From assembly GCA_965218865.1 (NCBI GenBank), contig CBDCME010000049.1, positions 1 through 64,000 on the forward strand: DNA of 64,000 nt, given 5' to 3'. Shown in pieces: positions 8,341-17,778 of this stretch. Within the stretch, counting starts at the first letter, position 1. Each line of letters begins with the position of its first letter. The notes under the pieces are model-generated. The model searched no databases. It was not told the origin of the DNA and saw nothing but the letters and a program-made list of their open reading frames with translations. A program made the translations under genes and the position numbers. Source of the stretch: CBDCME01 sp965218865. Lineage in GTDB: Bacteria > Pseudomonadota > Alphaproteobacteria > JAAXGF01.

Positions 8341-9183
8341 ATGGCGGACCGCGATCACAGAGGGGTTCATTCGGGCAACGGGCCGCGCAACTCCGACGGT
8401 ATCCGCATTCACACCGCCGAGAATTTCGCCGCCATGCGCCGGGCCGGCAGGTTGGCGGCCGAAACCCTGGATTTCATCATCCCGTACGTCGTCCCCGGGG
8501 TCACGACCGGCGAGTTGGACCGGCTTTGCCACGCGTTCATCATCGACCACCAGGCGACGCCCGCGCCGCTCGACTACAAGGGCTTTCCGAAGTCAATCTG
8601 CACCTCGGTCAATCACGTCGTCTGCCACGGCATTCCGGGCGACAAGCGTCTGGAGGACAGGGACATCATCAACATCGACGTCACCGTCATCCTCGATGGC
8701 TGGCACGGTGACACCAGCCGCATGTTCTACGTCGGAAACGTCGGACGCAAGGCGGAGCGGCTGGTCGACGTAACCTTTGAGGCGATGAAGCACGGAATCG
8801 CCGCGGTCAAGCCCGGAGCCACCGTCAACGACATCGGTCGCGCCATTCAGGTCTACGCCGAAACGGCGCACTGCTCGGTGGTGCGCGAGTTCTGTGGACA
8901 TGGACTGGGGCGGGTTTTTCACGACATCCCGAACATTCTTCATTACGTGGCCCCGTGGAACAGCCCGGTGTTGCGCGAGGGCATGTTCTTCACCATCGAG
9001 CCGATGATCAATCTCGGGCGTCCCGAGGTTAAGATTCTCCAGGACAATTGGACCGCGGTGACCAAGGACAAATCGCTTTCGGCGCAGTTCGAGCATTCCC
9101 TGGGCGTCACCGCGACGGGATACGAAATCTTTACCCTCTCTCCCGCCGAGCAGCACCGCCCGCCCTACGGTCCGCCGCCATGA
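8341..9183 (+). CDS. map: Type I methionine aminopeptidase
   Basis: Removes the initiator methionine from nascent proteins. The 280-residue protein has all five metal ligands of the pita-bread fold: two Asp ('NIDVTVILDGWHGDTSRMF'), His ('CGHGLGRVFHD'), and two Glu ('FFTIEPMI' and 'FEHSLGVT'). It begins 6 bases after the sfsA stop, and its stop overlaps the radC start (ATGA), so these genes are probably one transcript. The ~20 extra N-terminal residues before 'IRIHTAENFAAMR' are usual for alphaproteobacteria. Confidence 0.96.
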   Translation: MADRDHRGVHSGNGPRNSDGIRIHTAENFAAMRRAGRLAAETLDFIIPYVVPGVTTGELDRLCHAFIIDHQATPAPLDYKGFPKSICTSVNHVVCHGIPGDKRLEDRDIINIDVTVILDGWHGDTSRMFYVGNVGRKAERLVDVTFEAMKHGIAAVKPGATVNDIGRAIQVYAETAHCSVVREFCGHGLGRVFHDIPNILHYVAPWNSPVLREGMFFTIEPMINLGRPEVKILQDNWTAVTKDKSLSAQFEHSLGVTATGYEIFTLSPAEQHRPPYGPPP

Positions 9184-9860
9184 CCGGGGAGCCCCATTAC
9201 ACGGGTCATCGCCAGCGCCTGCGGAAACGTTTTCTCGACGCCGGCCTCGAGGCCCTGGCCGATTACGAGTTGCTGGAGCTCCTGCTTTTCGGCGCCTCTC
9301 CCCGCGGAGACGTCAAGCCCCTGGCCAAGGAGCTGATTTCGCGTTTCGGCAGTTTCGCGGCGGTGATCAGCGCCGCGCCGGAACGCTTGGCCGAGGTCAA
9401 GGGAATCGGCGACAGCAAGATCGTCGCCCTGAAATCGGCCCAGGCGGCGGCGCTCAGGCTGTTGCGCGACAAGGCGGCGGACAAACCGGTCGTCAGCTCG
9501 TGGGACAAGGTGTTGGACTATTGCCAGGCCAGCATGGCGTATCTCGACGTGGAGCAGTTCCGGGTCCTTTTCCTGGACGCCAAGAACAGGGTCATGGCCG
9601 ACGAGGTCCAGCAGACCGGAACCATCAATCACGCCGCCGTCTACCCCCGCGAAGTCGTCAAACGAGCGCTCGAGGTCGGGGCCTCGGCGATCATCATGGT
9701 CCACAACCATCCCAGCGGCGACCCCAAGCCCTCGCGCGCCGACGTCGACATCACCCGCAGCGTCCGCGACGCCGTCCGCCACGTCGGCATCACCCTCCAC
9801 GACCACGTCATCGTCGGCCGCGACGGTTTCGTCAGCCTCAAGAGCGAGGGCGTGATCTGA
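9180..9860 (+). CDS. radC: RadC family JAB/MPN-domain protein
   Basis: 226 residues starting at the ATG that overlaps the map stop. Residues ~10-85 contain a UPF0758 N-terminal helix-hairpin-helix region ('RLRKRFLDAG', 'VKGIGDSKIVALKSA'). Residues ~105-226 are the JAB1/MPN-like metalloprotease domain with the JAMM signature 'VHNHPSGDPKPSRADVDITR' preceded by a glutamate in 'PREVVK'. The family is linked to DNA repair only by old, disputed genetics, and its molecular role is unsettled. A longer open frame upstream overlaps map and is not used. Confidence 0.94.
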   Translation: MTGEPHYTGHRQRLRKRFLDAGLEALADYELLELLLFGASPRGDVKPLAKELISRFGSFAAVISAAPERLAEVKGIGDSKIVALKSAQAAALRLLRDKAADKPVVSSWDKVLDYCQASMAYLDVEQFRVLFLDAKNRVMADEVQQTGTINHAAVYPREVVKRALEVGASAIIMVHNHPSGDPKPSRADVDITRSVRDAVRHVGITLHDHVIVGRDGFVSLKSEGVI

Positions 9861-9884
9861 ACCACCGAAGGCACGTGGTTTGTT
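9860..9884 (+). terminator. Possible terminator after radC
   Basis: A 6-bp stem AACCAC / GTGGTT with a 9-nt loop is followed by TGTTTT, directly after the radC stop. The stem is short and the T run is interrupted, so this is a weak candidate. Confidence 0.35.
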
Positions 9885-10055
9885 TTGCGTGGCAAGCCGC
9901 CAAGGGACCCCTAGCCAGGCATTTGCCGATGTCAGGGTAGAAGAATCACGGCGCCACCTCGCATTCGTCGTCACTGACACACCACTCGTACGACCAGTGT
10001 CGCATGGCCGCTCCAGCTGGTTTGCTGGCCGGGTAGACGAGCATTCCGCCAACAT

Positions 10056-10355
10056 TCATTTGACCTTGACCAATTTCATCGTCGTGAGCGTACCTATTGC
10101 TGCCACAACCTTGATTTCGGGGACGCCAAACGCCTGCGCAAGTGTGGCCGCCATGAACGGCTCAAATGCCACTCTGCAAACGATTTGCCGAAGGATCGGG
10201 TCCCTGCTGATTTGGACCTTCGCCGATGTTTTCTCGAACCAATTAATGATGTCCCAGATCGGCGCGTCGTCTGCCGGAAAGTCGCCCGTGTCAGCACCCG
10301 CGGGGAAGACCACGAGGAAAACCGCCAGGGCTATCGCCGGGCACATGGGGGACAT
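10056..10355 (-). CDS. Small hypothetical protein with a signal peptide, 99 aa
   Basis: The product starts MSPMCPAIALAVFLVVFPAGA, which looks like a Sec signal peptide, possibly cleaved after ~21 residues. The mature part is about 75 residues ('IWDIINWFEK', 'FMAATLAQAFGVPEIKVV') with no family I recognise. No strong ribosome-binding site is visible. It stands alone between radC and a decayed region and runs opposite to its neighbours. It may be real because the signal peptide is convincing, but no homologue can be confirmed here. Confidence 0.45.
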   Translation of the reverse strand: MSPMCPAIALAVFLVVFPAGADTGDFPADDAPIWDIINWFEKTSAKVQISRDPILRQIVCRVAFEPFMAATLAQAFGVPEIKVVAAIGTLTTMKLVKVK

Positions 10356-10413
10356 GTTCTTGATATGGGGTATTCCAAATCATTGTCACACACCCAACAA
10401 AGGCGGCACCTGA

Positions 10414-10791
10414 CGGGGCTGAAAATACCTGAGGTGGTCCTGGAAAATTGGACAGGCTGCTAAAGTGTATTCCACCGATTGACGGAGGGATACGGAGATG
10501 ACGAAGATTTCTTGCGATTTATTCCGCCGGATACAATCACTCCAACATTAAGTGCCACTTGATCAACCGCAACACCTGTCGCAATTTCAGTGCGGACGTT
10601 ATGAAGCGTTGGTATGTTGTGACCACGGCTATCCGATATCCGCGATGGCCAACCGCGAATAGGCCATGTTAACTAGGCCTCATTTCATGCCTTTGAAGGT
10701 TCGGTGGTCCCAAAAAGGTGCCGCTGATGCCAGCTAACATCACCGAAATTATTGCTGGCGTCGCAGAGAGAGTGCCGTTCTGAAAAATATT
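10414..10791. other. Gene-free stretch with a possible IS-end remnant
   Basis: No supported gene. The segment near 10430-10475 (CCTGAGGTGGTCCTGGAAAA onward) resembles an IS3-type terminus followed by a short ATG frame at 10498 that stops early. It is too short to classify. Confidence 0.3.
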
Positions 10792-13180
10792 ATGTCACGC
10801 ACCGCCACGGCGATTGTGCTCAGCTGCATCCCTAGCCTTGCGGCGCTTGCCGGGGAGACGGGCTATTATCGTTGGCCGGTGGTGCACGGCGAAGAATTGG
10901 TTTTCGCAAGCGAGGGTGATCTTTGGCGTGCGCCTAGGGGCGGCGGGGCGGCGGTTCGGTTGACCACCCACCCCGAGGAGGAATCGCGTCCCACGATTTC
11001 CACGAACGTCTCCGCCAGAAGAGCCGGATATCCGTGCCAGATGGTCGATGGCTCGCATTCAACGCCCACTATGACGGCGCGATGGAGGTGTATGTCATGC
11101 CGCTTTCGGGCGGCGCGCCCACTCAGCTTACTTTCGAGGGCGGCGGTACGGCCGTGCGCGGCTGGACAGCGGATGGGAAAGTGCTCTTTAGGTCTTCCAC
11201 CGCCCCGGGGACGACACCACGCCTCCTCAGAACAGTCGACATGGATAACCTAAATGTCGAAACACTGCCTTTAATGGCCGCCAATCTGGCGACCTTCGCG
11301 GGTGATGGGCGGACGTTATTCTTTACCCGTTTTGGCCTCTCCCTGCGAAACGACAATGCCATCCTGTACCGGGGCGGCGGAATGGCCCAATTGTGGCGCT
11401 ATAAGCTTGACGGCGACGCGGAAGCGGTGCGCCTGGCCGTCGACTTTGGCACCCCAATCCGTCATCCGATGTGGTGGAATGGGCGGATTTATTATGTCAG
11501 CGACAAGTCGGGCGTTGACAATATTTGGTCAGTCGATGAAACCGGCGACGACGCACGCCAGCATACGCGGTTTGATGACTGGCAGCTCAGGAATCCGCGA
11601 CTTAATGACGGCGAGATCGTTTATCAACGCGGCGCCGATCTCTTCCGCTATGATGTTCGCGGCGGCAAAGAGACAAAGATTATGCTAACGCTTGTCAGCG
11701 ATCGCGACTACGGTCGGATGCGTTGGCTCAAAAACCCAATTAAATATCTTGAAACGAGCCTAATGGGCGCGGAAGGCGAGTCAGTGGCGCTTACCGCCCG
11801 GGGGCGGGTCGCCGTCGCTTTCCCGGGCGACCGTCGTCGGGTTGTGCTTGATGTGCCCGGCCAAGCCCGCGCCCGCGCCGCGGTCGTCGGCGCGAAGGGC
11901 GATTGGGTTTATGTGGTGTTGGACCAGGACCGCTACGGCGAGATCTGGCGCTATCCCTCCGATGGACGAGGCCCGCCGGAGAAACTGACTGACGGTTCGG
12001 ATGCTCATATTTGGGGGATTTATCCGGCCCCCGACGCCCAACTGGTTCTCATCGATGATAAGCGCGGTCGCTTGTGGTCGCTTGATGTCGAAACCGGCGA
12101 TAAGCTCCGTATCGACACCAGTGAAAGCGGCGTCGACCAGCCCTTTGAAGGCTTTGCCTGGTCGTCGGGCGGACGGTATGTCGCCTATAGCACATTCGAT
12201 GTTCGTTCTATTCGCCGACTCGTTTTACACGATCTGAAAAGCGGACGGCGAGAGAACGTCACGAGCGGCAAATACGATTCTTACGCTCCCGCCTTTTCGG
12301 CGGACAATAAATGGCTCTATTTCGTTTCCGACCGCAATTTCGTCGCCGCGCCCTCGCACCCCTGGGGAGATCGAATTATGGGGCCCGTATTTGATAAGCG
12401 CGGAAAGCTCTTTGCCCTGCAACTCGATCCGAAGGCTCATTTTCCGTTCGCTTCAGCCGACGAACTTACGAACGCCGCGACGGAAGAGACAAGCGATCAA
12501 GGTGGCAAAGCAGAGACGAAAACCAAGGACATCGAAATCGTCTTTGACGGCCTTTCCAATCGGCTCTGGGAAGTTCCTGTCGCACCCGGGAATTACGGAG
12601 CATTAGCTGCGAATGGCAATTTCCTCTACGTCCTCGTTAGGAACGGCAAGTCTTCTCATCTTAATTTCATTGCGATCAATTCCGACAAACCGAAATTGAA
12701 AATCTTTGCGAGGAACGTAAAGGGATTTGCGCTTGCAGCCGACGGCAGGACCCTGTTTTACCGCACGAACGTCGGTAGAAATTTCACCCTCGCATTAGTT
12801 CCCGCCACCGGTGGGTTGCCAAAAGATTTGTCCATTTACACGCTACGAATTCGCGACTGGCGGATCGGAATCGATCCGCGCGCGGAGTGGCGACAAATGT
12901 TGCTGGACGCCTGGCGACTTCACAGAGACTTCGCATTTGATCAAACGCTGCGCGGCGTTGATTGGAACGCCGTGCTTGAAAAATATATTCCGTTTTCAGA
13001 ACGGATCGGCCACCGGAGCGAACTGGACGACATCCTCGGGCAAATGATCGCCGAGTTTGGTGTCCTGCATAGCCAAATCCGCCCCGGTGATCTGCCGCGT
13101 GACAATGAGAACGGCGCCCCCGCATTTCTCGGGGCAGAGTTCTCCTCCGCGAGCCGCGGGTTTGAAATTACGCTATCTAG
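10792..13180 (+). pseudogene. Tricorn-like protease gene, frameshifted and truncated
   Basis: The first ~70 codons give a signal peptide (MSRTATAIVLSCIPSLAALA) and the first propeller blade ('YYRWPVVHGEELVFASEGDLWRA'). The frame then shifts by two at an inserted piece of ISAs1 (10999-11037) and continues as 'PDGRWLAFNAHYDGAMEVYV'. The rest shows repeated TolB/tricorn beta-propeller motifs and the start of the C1 helical domain ('DAWRLHRDFAFD', 'ELDDILGQMIAEFG'). Full tricorn homologues have roughly 1050-1100 residues including PDZ and a catalytic S41 domain. Here the reading ends at the IS256 boundary after about 790 residues, so the PDZ and catalytic domains are missing. The product cannot be an active protease. 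Confidence 0.88.
10999..11037 (+). repeat. 39-bp fragment identical to ISAs1 internal sequence
   Basis: These 39 bases are identical, on the same strand, to 1609-1647 (and 45014-45052), which lie inside the ISAs1 transposase gene and are not at an IS end. Removing about 35 of them rejoins 'TIS' to 'PDGRWLAF' in frame, as expected for a tricorn propeller blade. So this is a small internal IS fragment inserted into the tricorn gene, or a consensus error. Confidence 0.85.
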
Positions 13181-14641
13181 GCGATGTCCCATGCTCTGTT
13201 GAAAAAGGCGAGGCAGGCATGGTTGGGCTTCGAGGCTAGGCGGCCTCTTTGATGGTTTCAATGGCGCTTTTCGCTTTTGCCTTTTTCACGTGATCCTCGA
13301 GGGCAGCTCTGAGGATGGGGAGTTGCCGGTAGGCCTTGAGGCGACGGAGGTCTTTTGGGCTTCCAGGAGGCCGGCGGCGGTCCATCGCAAGGCCATCTCG
13401 GCGTTGCGCCAGCGCTTGACATTGTGCTGCACCATCCTGACCGTTCCCAAGGCATTCTCGATGGCGTTGGTGCAGGCCAAGGAGCGCCTGAGCTTGGGCG
13501 GCAGGCCCAAGCGGATCACGGTGAGGATCTCATCCAGGCCCTCCAGGATGGAAGCCGAAACGCCGGGGGCCTCGGTCTCCAGGCGGCGCGCCAGGTTCTT
13601 CATGAGGCGTTCGGCTTTCTCGGCATCGTCTTGGTCCCAGGCTTGCCTGAGCGCCTTCTTGACGCCGGCATGAAGGCTTTCGTCGAGGCGCTCGATGATG
13701 TTGCGGCCCTTGTGGACCTGGCAGCGCTGGAGGGCGGCCACCGGCCTGAAGGTCCGCTTGATCGCCTTGGAGAGCGCCTTGGCGCCGTCGACGATGAAGA
13801 GCCGGGGCACTTCCGGGTCGAGGCCGCGGGCGGTCAGGTTGTCGAGCAGCGCCTGCACCGTGGCGGCATTCTCCGTGGCACCTTCGGCCAGGCCTAGAAC
13901 ATGCTTCTCGCCCGCGCCGTCGATGCCAATAGCTGCCAGCAACACGTGATCGCCGACGTGCAGCCCGTCGATCTGGATGACCAGGAGATCGAGATCCGAA
14001 AGGTCGCTGGCCAGGAAGGCCTTCAGCTTCTTGCGCGTCATGGCCACGAAGCGCCGCGAGACCGCGGACTTCGAGGTCGCATCGCCCGCGCGTGCCGGCA
14101 AGTCGCCGCTGGCCTCGCCGGGCAGGCGCACGGCGCGCGCGTACTTGCGGGTCGAAACCGTAAGCAGCATGATGTTCATCGCCCAGGACTGCAAAAGCGC
14201 CGGGTCCGAGAGCAACTCCCAGCTCGGCAAGCTCATCTCCTTGCCCGCAAGATCGCGCACCCGCGGGCGCGTCAGCTTCACCTTGCCCCCGTGATAGGCA
14301 ATCTCGCTCTGGGTTGTCCCCCAGCGATGGCCCTGCCGCTCGGCCGTGCGGGCGTGGCGCGCTCCGCAGAGCACCTCGCTATCCTCGTCCAGCATCTCGC
14401 CCAGGGTCTCCACCCCGGCCAACAGGCAAAAGCGATCCACGCTCATGCGCAGATCATCAAAAGCCTCCGGCAAGGCCGGCGGCAACAGCGGAAGCGGGAT
14501 CTCCAACAGTTTCGAAAGGCGGCTGTTCCGTGTAGTCTTGGTCATGGCGTCGTTCTCCTTGATGGATTCAACACCCAGAGCCTAACGGTTCCAGGCGAAT
14601 GACGCCTACCTCACTTTTTCAACATCAGCCGAGACATTGCC
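13181..14641 (-). mobile_element. IS256-family element, copy 1 (1461 bp)
   Basis: The ends are related inverted repeats: GGCGATGTCCCATGCTCTGT on the left and, on the opposite strand of the right end, GGCAATGTCTCGGCTGATGT, both followed by TGAAAAAG. The flanks (ACGCTATCTA left, CATCGAGCCC right) share no 8-9 bp target duplication, and both neighbours (tricorn and ABC permease) are truncated exactly at the ends. This implies deletion or recombination after insertion. Confidence 0.9.
13286..14545 (-). CDS. IS256 (mutator-type) transposase with altered C terminus, 419 aa
   Basis: DDE transposase. Catalytic residues are seen in 'VIQIDGLHVGDHV', 'LFIVDGAKALSKAI' and 'CTNAIENALG', with 'RCQVHKGRNI' between them. 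After 'AAGLLEAQK' the frame reads 'TSVASRPTGNSPSS', while the next frame gives the family-like tail 'DLRRLKAYRQLPILRAALED' running to about 13238. One base is missing relative to that tail. The copy ending at 26796 has the same change, so either the shortened protein still works or both copies descend from a damaged parent. Confidence 0.85.
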   Translation of the reverse strand: MTKTTRNSRLSKLLEIPLPLLPPALPEAFDDLRMSVDRFCLLAGVETLGEMLDEDSEVLCGARHARTAERQGHRWGTTQSEIAYHGGKVKLTRPRVRDLAGKEMSLPSWELLSDPALLQSWAMNIMLLTVSTRKYARAVRLPGEASGDLPARAGDATSKSAVSRRFVAMTRKKLKAFLASDLSDLDLLVIQIDGLHVGDHVLLAAIGIDGAGEKHVLGLAEGATENAATVQALLDNLTARGLDPEVPRLFIVDGAKALSKAIKRTFRPVAALQRCQVHKGRNIIERLDESLHAGVKKALRQAWDQDDAEKAERLMKNLARRLETEAPGVSASILEGLDEILTVIRLGLPPKLRRSLACTNAIENALGTVRMVQHNVKRWRNAEMALRWTAAGLLEAQKTSVASRPTGNSPSSELPSRIT

Positions 14642-15311
14642 CATCGAGCCCCTGTTGTTCATGTCAGTGTTCTATGTGGTCTTTGGATTGCTTATTCGGG
14701 TACCCATCGAAAACTTTGCGACCTTCCTCATCGTCGGTCTGGTGATATGGCGCTGGTTCGACGGGAGCGTGCGGCAGAGTATCGAGTGTATTCCGAAAAA
14801 CTCGGCGATCATCAACCAGATCTATATCCCCAAGCACATATTTCTATGGGTCGTCCTGACGGCGAACGCGGTCAAGTTTGCCATCGTGTTCACCCTAATG
14901 TTTATATTCCTGGCGTGGTCTCTCGGCGGTCCCGGCCCGACGATCGTATGGCTGCCGATTCTGATGCTGGTCCAGTTGAGCCTTATCGCGGCATGCTCGG
15001 TGCTGGTCGCCGCCGCGTATCCCTTTGTTCCGGACCTAAGGGTGCTCATAAATTCCGGGATCACGATGCTCTTCTTCGCGTCGGGTGTGTTCTTCAGAAT
15101 TGGCCAACGCGGGGAATTCTACGCCCAGGTCCTCCAGTACAATCCGATGGCCGTCCTCATTAGCCAATACCGCAACGTGCTGCTCTACGGAACGGCGCCG
15201 GATGGCACCGCTCTTGCCGCGATATTCGCCGGGTCTTGTGGAATCTTGATCCTAGGCCTCTCGGTTCTGCATCGTTTTGATCGCTTGTACGCAAAGCTGA
15301 GCGTATCGTGA
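14642..15311 (+). pseudogene. ABC-2 type polysaccharide/O-antigen export permease, 5' end removed by IS256
   Basis: About 223 residues of an integral membrane permease (Wzm/TagG/KpsM type) with about five hydrophobic segments ('LLFMSVFYVVFGLLIRV', 'FLWVVLTANAVKFAIVFTLM', 'LINSGITMLFFASGVFFRIG'). Family members are around 260-270 residues, so roughly 40 N-terminal residues are missing and the gene begins at the IS256 end. The apparent ATG at 14637 lies within the IS. Its TGA overlaps a GTG start for the ATPase (GTGA), the usual coupling of these export pairs. Translation has lost its normal start. Confidence 0.85.
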
Positions 15312-16072
15312 CGACAGTCTGTCGCCGTAAGGCCATTCGAATCGAGGGACTCGGCATCAAATATCGGCAACGATCCCGGTAGCGCCAGGACAAGTCGTTT
15401 TGGCCCATTCGCGACGTCTCGTTCGAAGTGGAACACGGGGAGATGCTCGGGATAATCGGGCGCAACGGGGCCGGCAAGATCTCCGTCCCACGAGTGATCG
15501 CCGGAATCATGGCGCCGGACAGGGGTCGCGTCGAAGTCGACGGGTTTGCCACCCTGCTTTCCATCAATGCCGGATTCGCGCCACAACTTTCGGGCCGCGA
15601 CAACATCGTTCTGGTGGGCATGCTGTACGGTTTGCCGTGGAAGCGGACCCGGCGGCTCGCCGATGACATTATCGATTTCGCGGAGCTCGCCGATGCAATC
15701 GACAAACCACTCTACACCTATTCCAGCGGCATGCGCGCGCGCCTCGGGTTCTCCATCGCCATGAACGCCCGTCCCGACATCGTCCTGCTCGACGAGACAT
15801 TGAGCGTCGGGGACGCCTGGTTTCAGCGCAAATCGAGAGACGCGCTCTCGTGGATGATGTCCGCCAATCGCGCGGTCATCATCGCTTCCCACAACGTGGC
15901 CATGCTCCGCACTCTGTGCCACCGTGTGGTCTGGATCGACGATGGGAAAGCGCGCGCCATCGGCGACGCGAATTCGGTGCTAGAGCAATACGCGCGCGCG
16001 GTGAATACGGGCCGGAGAAAATCCGGCTTCAAAGCCCCAGGCGCGAGCCCTGGGCCACGGGACGGTCAGTGA
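15308..16072 (+). pseudogene. ABC ATPase of polysaccharide export (Wzt/TagH type) with nonsense codon and damaged Walker A
   Basis: From the GTG overlapping the permease stop, the frame reads through 'IRIEGLGIKYRQ', hits a TAG near 15380, then continues 'RQDKSFWPIRDVSFEVEHGE'. The Walker A region is 'GRNGAGKISVPRVIAG' where 'GxNGAGKSTLLRVIAG' is expected, so the Lys-Ser/Thr pair is broken. The signature 'YSSGMRARLGFSIA', Walker B 'DIVLLDETLSVGD' and H-loop 'IIASHNV' are intact. About 250 residues, normal length. Together with the truncated permease, the exporter cannot be functional as written. Confidence 0.85.
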
Positions 16073-16610
16073 AGCAAACGATGCCGAGCTCTATCCTTGC
16101 ATGGCGCCGGCTGCTCCGTCAGTTCCGGCGCCGACAATTCCAGTACGTTTCCGGAACGGACAATGGGGATCCAAGGACTCGACTCTCGCCGATGGGGAAA
16201 TCCCATCCCAGCGGCCACGTTGAATTCCAGTGTTCGGTCGTCACCAATATTGCGTTGTCTTGCTCTCGGCTCTGCGTCTCTTGCGACGGTGGAGAGACAT
16301 TCGACAATATCCTGTGGTTACGTGATCCGGAGGACGGGAAGCTGGCCTCCATAGCGGAGCTGCCGGAAGGTGCCACTGACCTCATCTTCGACGTGCCGGG
16401 CTACACATACCCGTATTCCCTTGAAGTTATTCGGCTGATCGAGCTTAGCTTTGTCGAAGCGGCCCTTTGGAAATTCTATTCCGTGTACCGCCGATCTAGA
16501 CAGCGGGGTATCCCCACCATCGCGATGATCGGCGCCGCCCTCGCGAAGGTGCGTACAAGCGGTTTCAGGCGCCTTTACCTCGATATCGAAAACGCATATT
16601 TGTGGACTGA
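16069..16610 (+). pseudogene. Double glycosyltransferase, N-terminal part (interrupted by IS630)
   Basis: Starts at a GTG overlapping the ATPase stop (GTGA), or at the ATG 16081. It encodes ~180 residues including 'ELPEGATDLIFDVPGY', 'SLEVIRLIELSFVEAALWKF' and 'YRRSRQRGIPTIAMI', ending at an IS630 insertion. Removing 1168 bp (16611-17778) joins '...AYLWTD' to 'ESVDQAG...' in frame with the glycosyltransferase that continues at 17779. I therefore read both as one gene for a glycosyltransferase of surface-polysaccharide assembly. The N-terminal part has no catalytic motif I recognise. Confidence 0.7.
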
Positions 16611-16612
16611 TA

Positions 16613-17776
16613 CCAACCGCCCTTAACATTGACTTGTGCGAGCCCACGCTCTGAGGCCTATGGACATGATCTTCCAAGGTTGGTCGGTCAGGTTGTTCCA
16701 GGCTTGGCAAGAGGCCTCGACGATGGCTTCATAGGAGTCGAAGACACGATTGGAGAGCCAGTTCTGGCGGAGGTATTGCCAGACATTTTCGGCGGGATTG
16801 AGCTCCGGGGACTTGGGTGGCAAAGGCACGAGGGAGATGTTCTCCGGGATGCCGAGTTTGGCAGTGGTGTGCCATGCGGCTTGGTCGAGCAGCACGACGG
16901 CATGGGCGTTTGGGGCAACGGCCCGGCTGATTTCCTCGAGATGCAGGTCCATGGCTTCAGTATTGGCGCGCGGCATGACCAGCGCCGCGCCCTCACCGCG
17001 CTCGGGGCAGATGGCGCCGAAGAGATACGCCGAAGAGGTCCGTAGGTCCTTGACCTGGCGCGGGCGCGATCCCTTTGGGGCCCACTGGCGCACCAGGCTG
17101 TTCTTCTGGCCGACGCGCATTTCATCTTGAAACCAAACCTCGATGGGCGTGTCCGGTGGCTGTGCCGCTACGATTTTCGCCAAGTGTTCGGGAAAACTTT
17201 TTTTTAAATTCCTCCTGTGCCCGCGCATCCTGGCCGACGTGGCGCGGGCGCGCGGAAATATGCGAGAACCCGAGCGCGGCCAGCAGCTTGCCGACGCTCC
17301 GCTCGTGATAGTCCACGCCGAAGCGCGTTCGGATCAGTTGCTTGAGATCGATGCAGCGCCAGCGCACGACCCCATCCCGTTCGGGATCGGGACCGGCCTC
17401 GATAGCCCGCGAAAGCGCCGCCATTTGCGACGGCGTCAACCGACGCAACGCCCCGTTCGGCTTGCGGTCGATCAGACCGGCCGGACCTCCCGCGTTGAAC
17501 CGGTGAACCCAGTCCCGCAACGTCTGCCGATCCATGCCGCCAATACCCGCCGCGCACGCTCGATCCATCCCATCGTAGATGGCCGCCATCGACAAAAGCC
17601 GTCGCGCCTGGTTCCCATCATCGCTCCGTGCCGCAAGAACACGGACTCTTTCAGCATCAAAGTCGTTTCGCAAAGGAATCGTTGGCATTGAACACACTCC
17701 CTTGTTGCCAACAACCTTGAATCACACAAAACCTAGCGTGTAAACCTTTGCGCGAGTCAAACTCTGGGGCGGTTGG
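16613..17776 (-). mobile_element. IS630-family element, copy 1 (1164 bp, frameshifted)
   Basis: The ends are inverted repeats beginning CCAACCGCCC on both sides, with TA directly outside each end (16611-16612 and 17777-17778) as expected for IS630. It is nearly identical to copy 3 at 29138-30300 but one base longer, because a T run at 17198-17205 has 8 T instead of 7. Confidence 0.92.
16623..17688 (-). pseudogene. IS630 transposase, frame broken in a T run
   Basis: Same protein as the intact 29148-30212 copy, but the extra T splits it into a helix-turn-helix half ('MDRQTLRDWVHRFNAGG', 'RTRFGVDYHERSVGKLL') and a DDE half ('VWFQDEMRVGQK', 'VVLLDQAAWHTTAKL', 'SPELNPAENVWQYL'). Some IS630 relatives use programmed frameshifting at A-rich sites. 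The unbroken frame in copy 3 makes a mutation or sequencing slip more likely. Confidence 0.85.
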
Positions 17777-17778
17777 TA

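Noticed and set aside
9880..10413. Plus-strand 177-codon frame overlapping the small signal-peptide gene
   Set aside because: No motif or ribosome-binding site; the minus-strand frame with a signal peptide is the better explanation.
15850..16626. A separate 258-codon gene starting inside the ABC ATPase
   Set aside because: The upstream part is an out-of-frame shadow of the ATPase; the real start is the GTG/ATG at 16069/16081, and the frame is the first part of the split glycosyltransferase.
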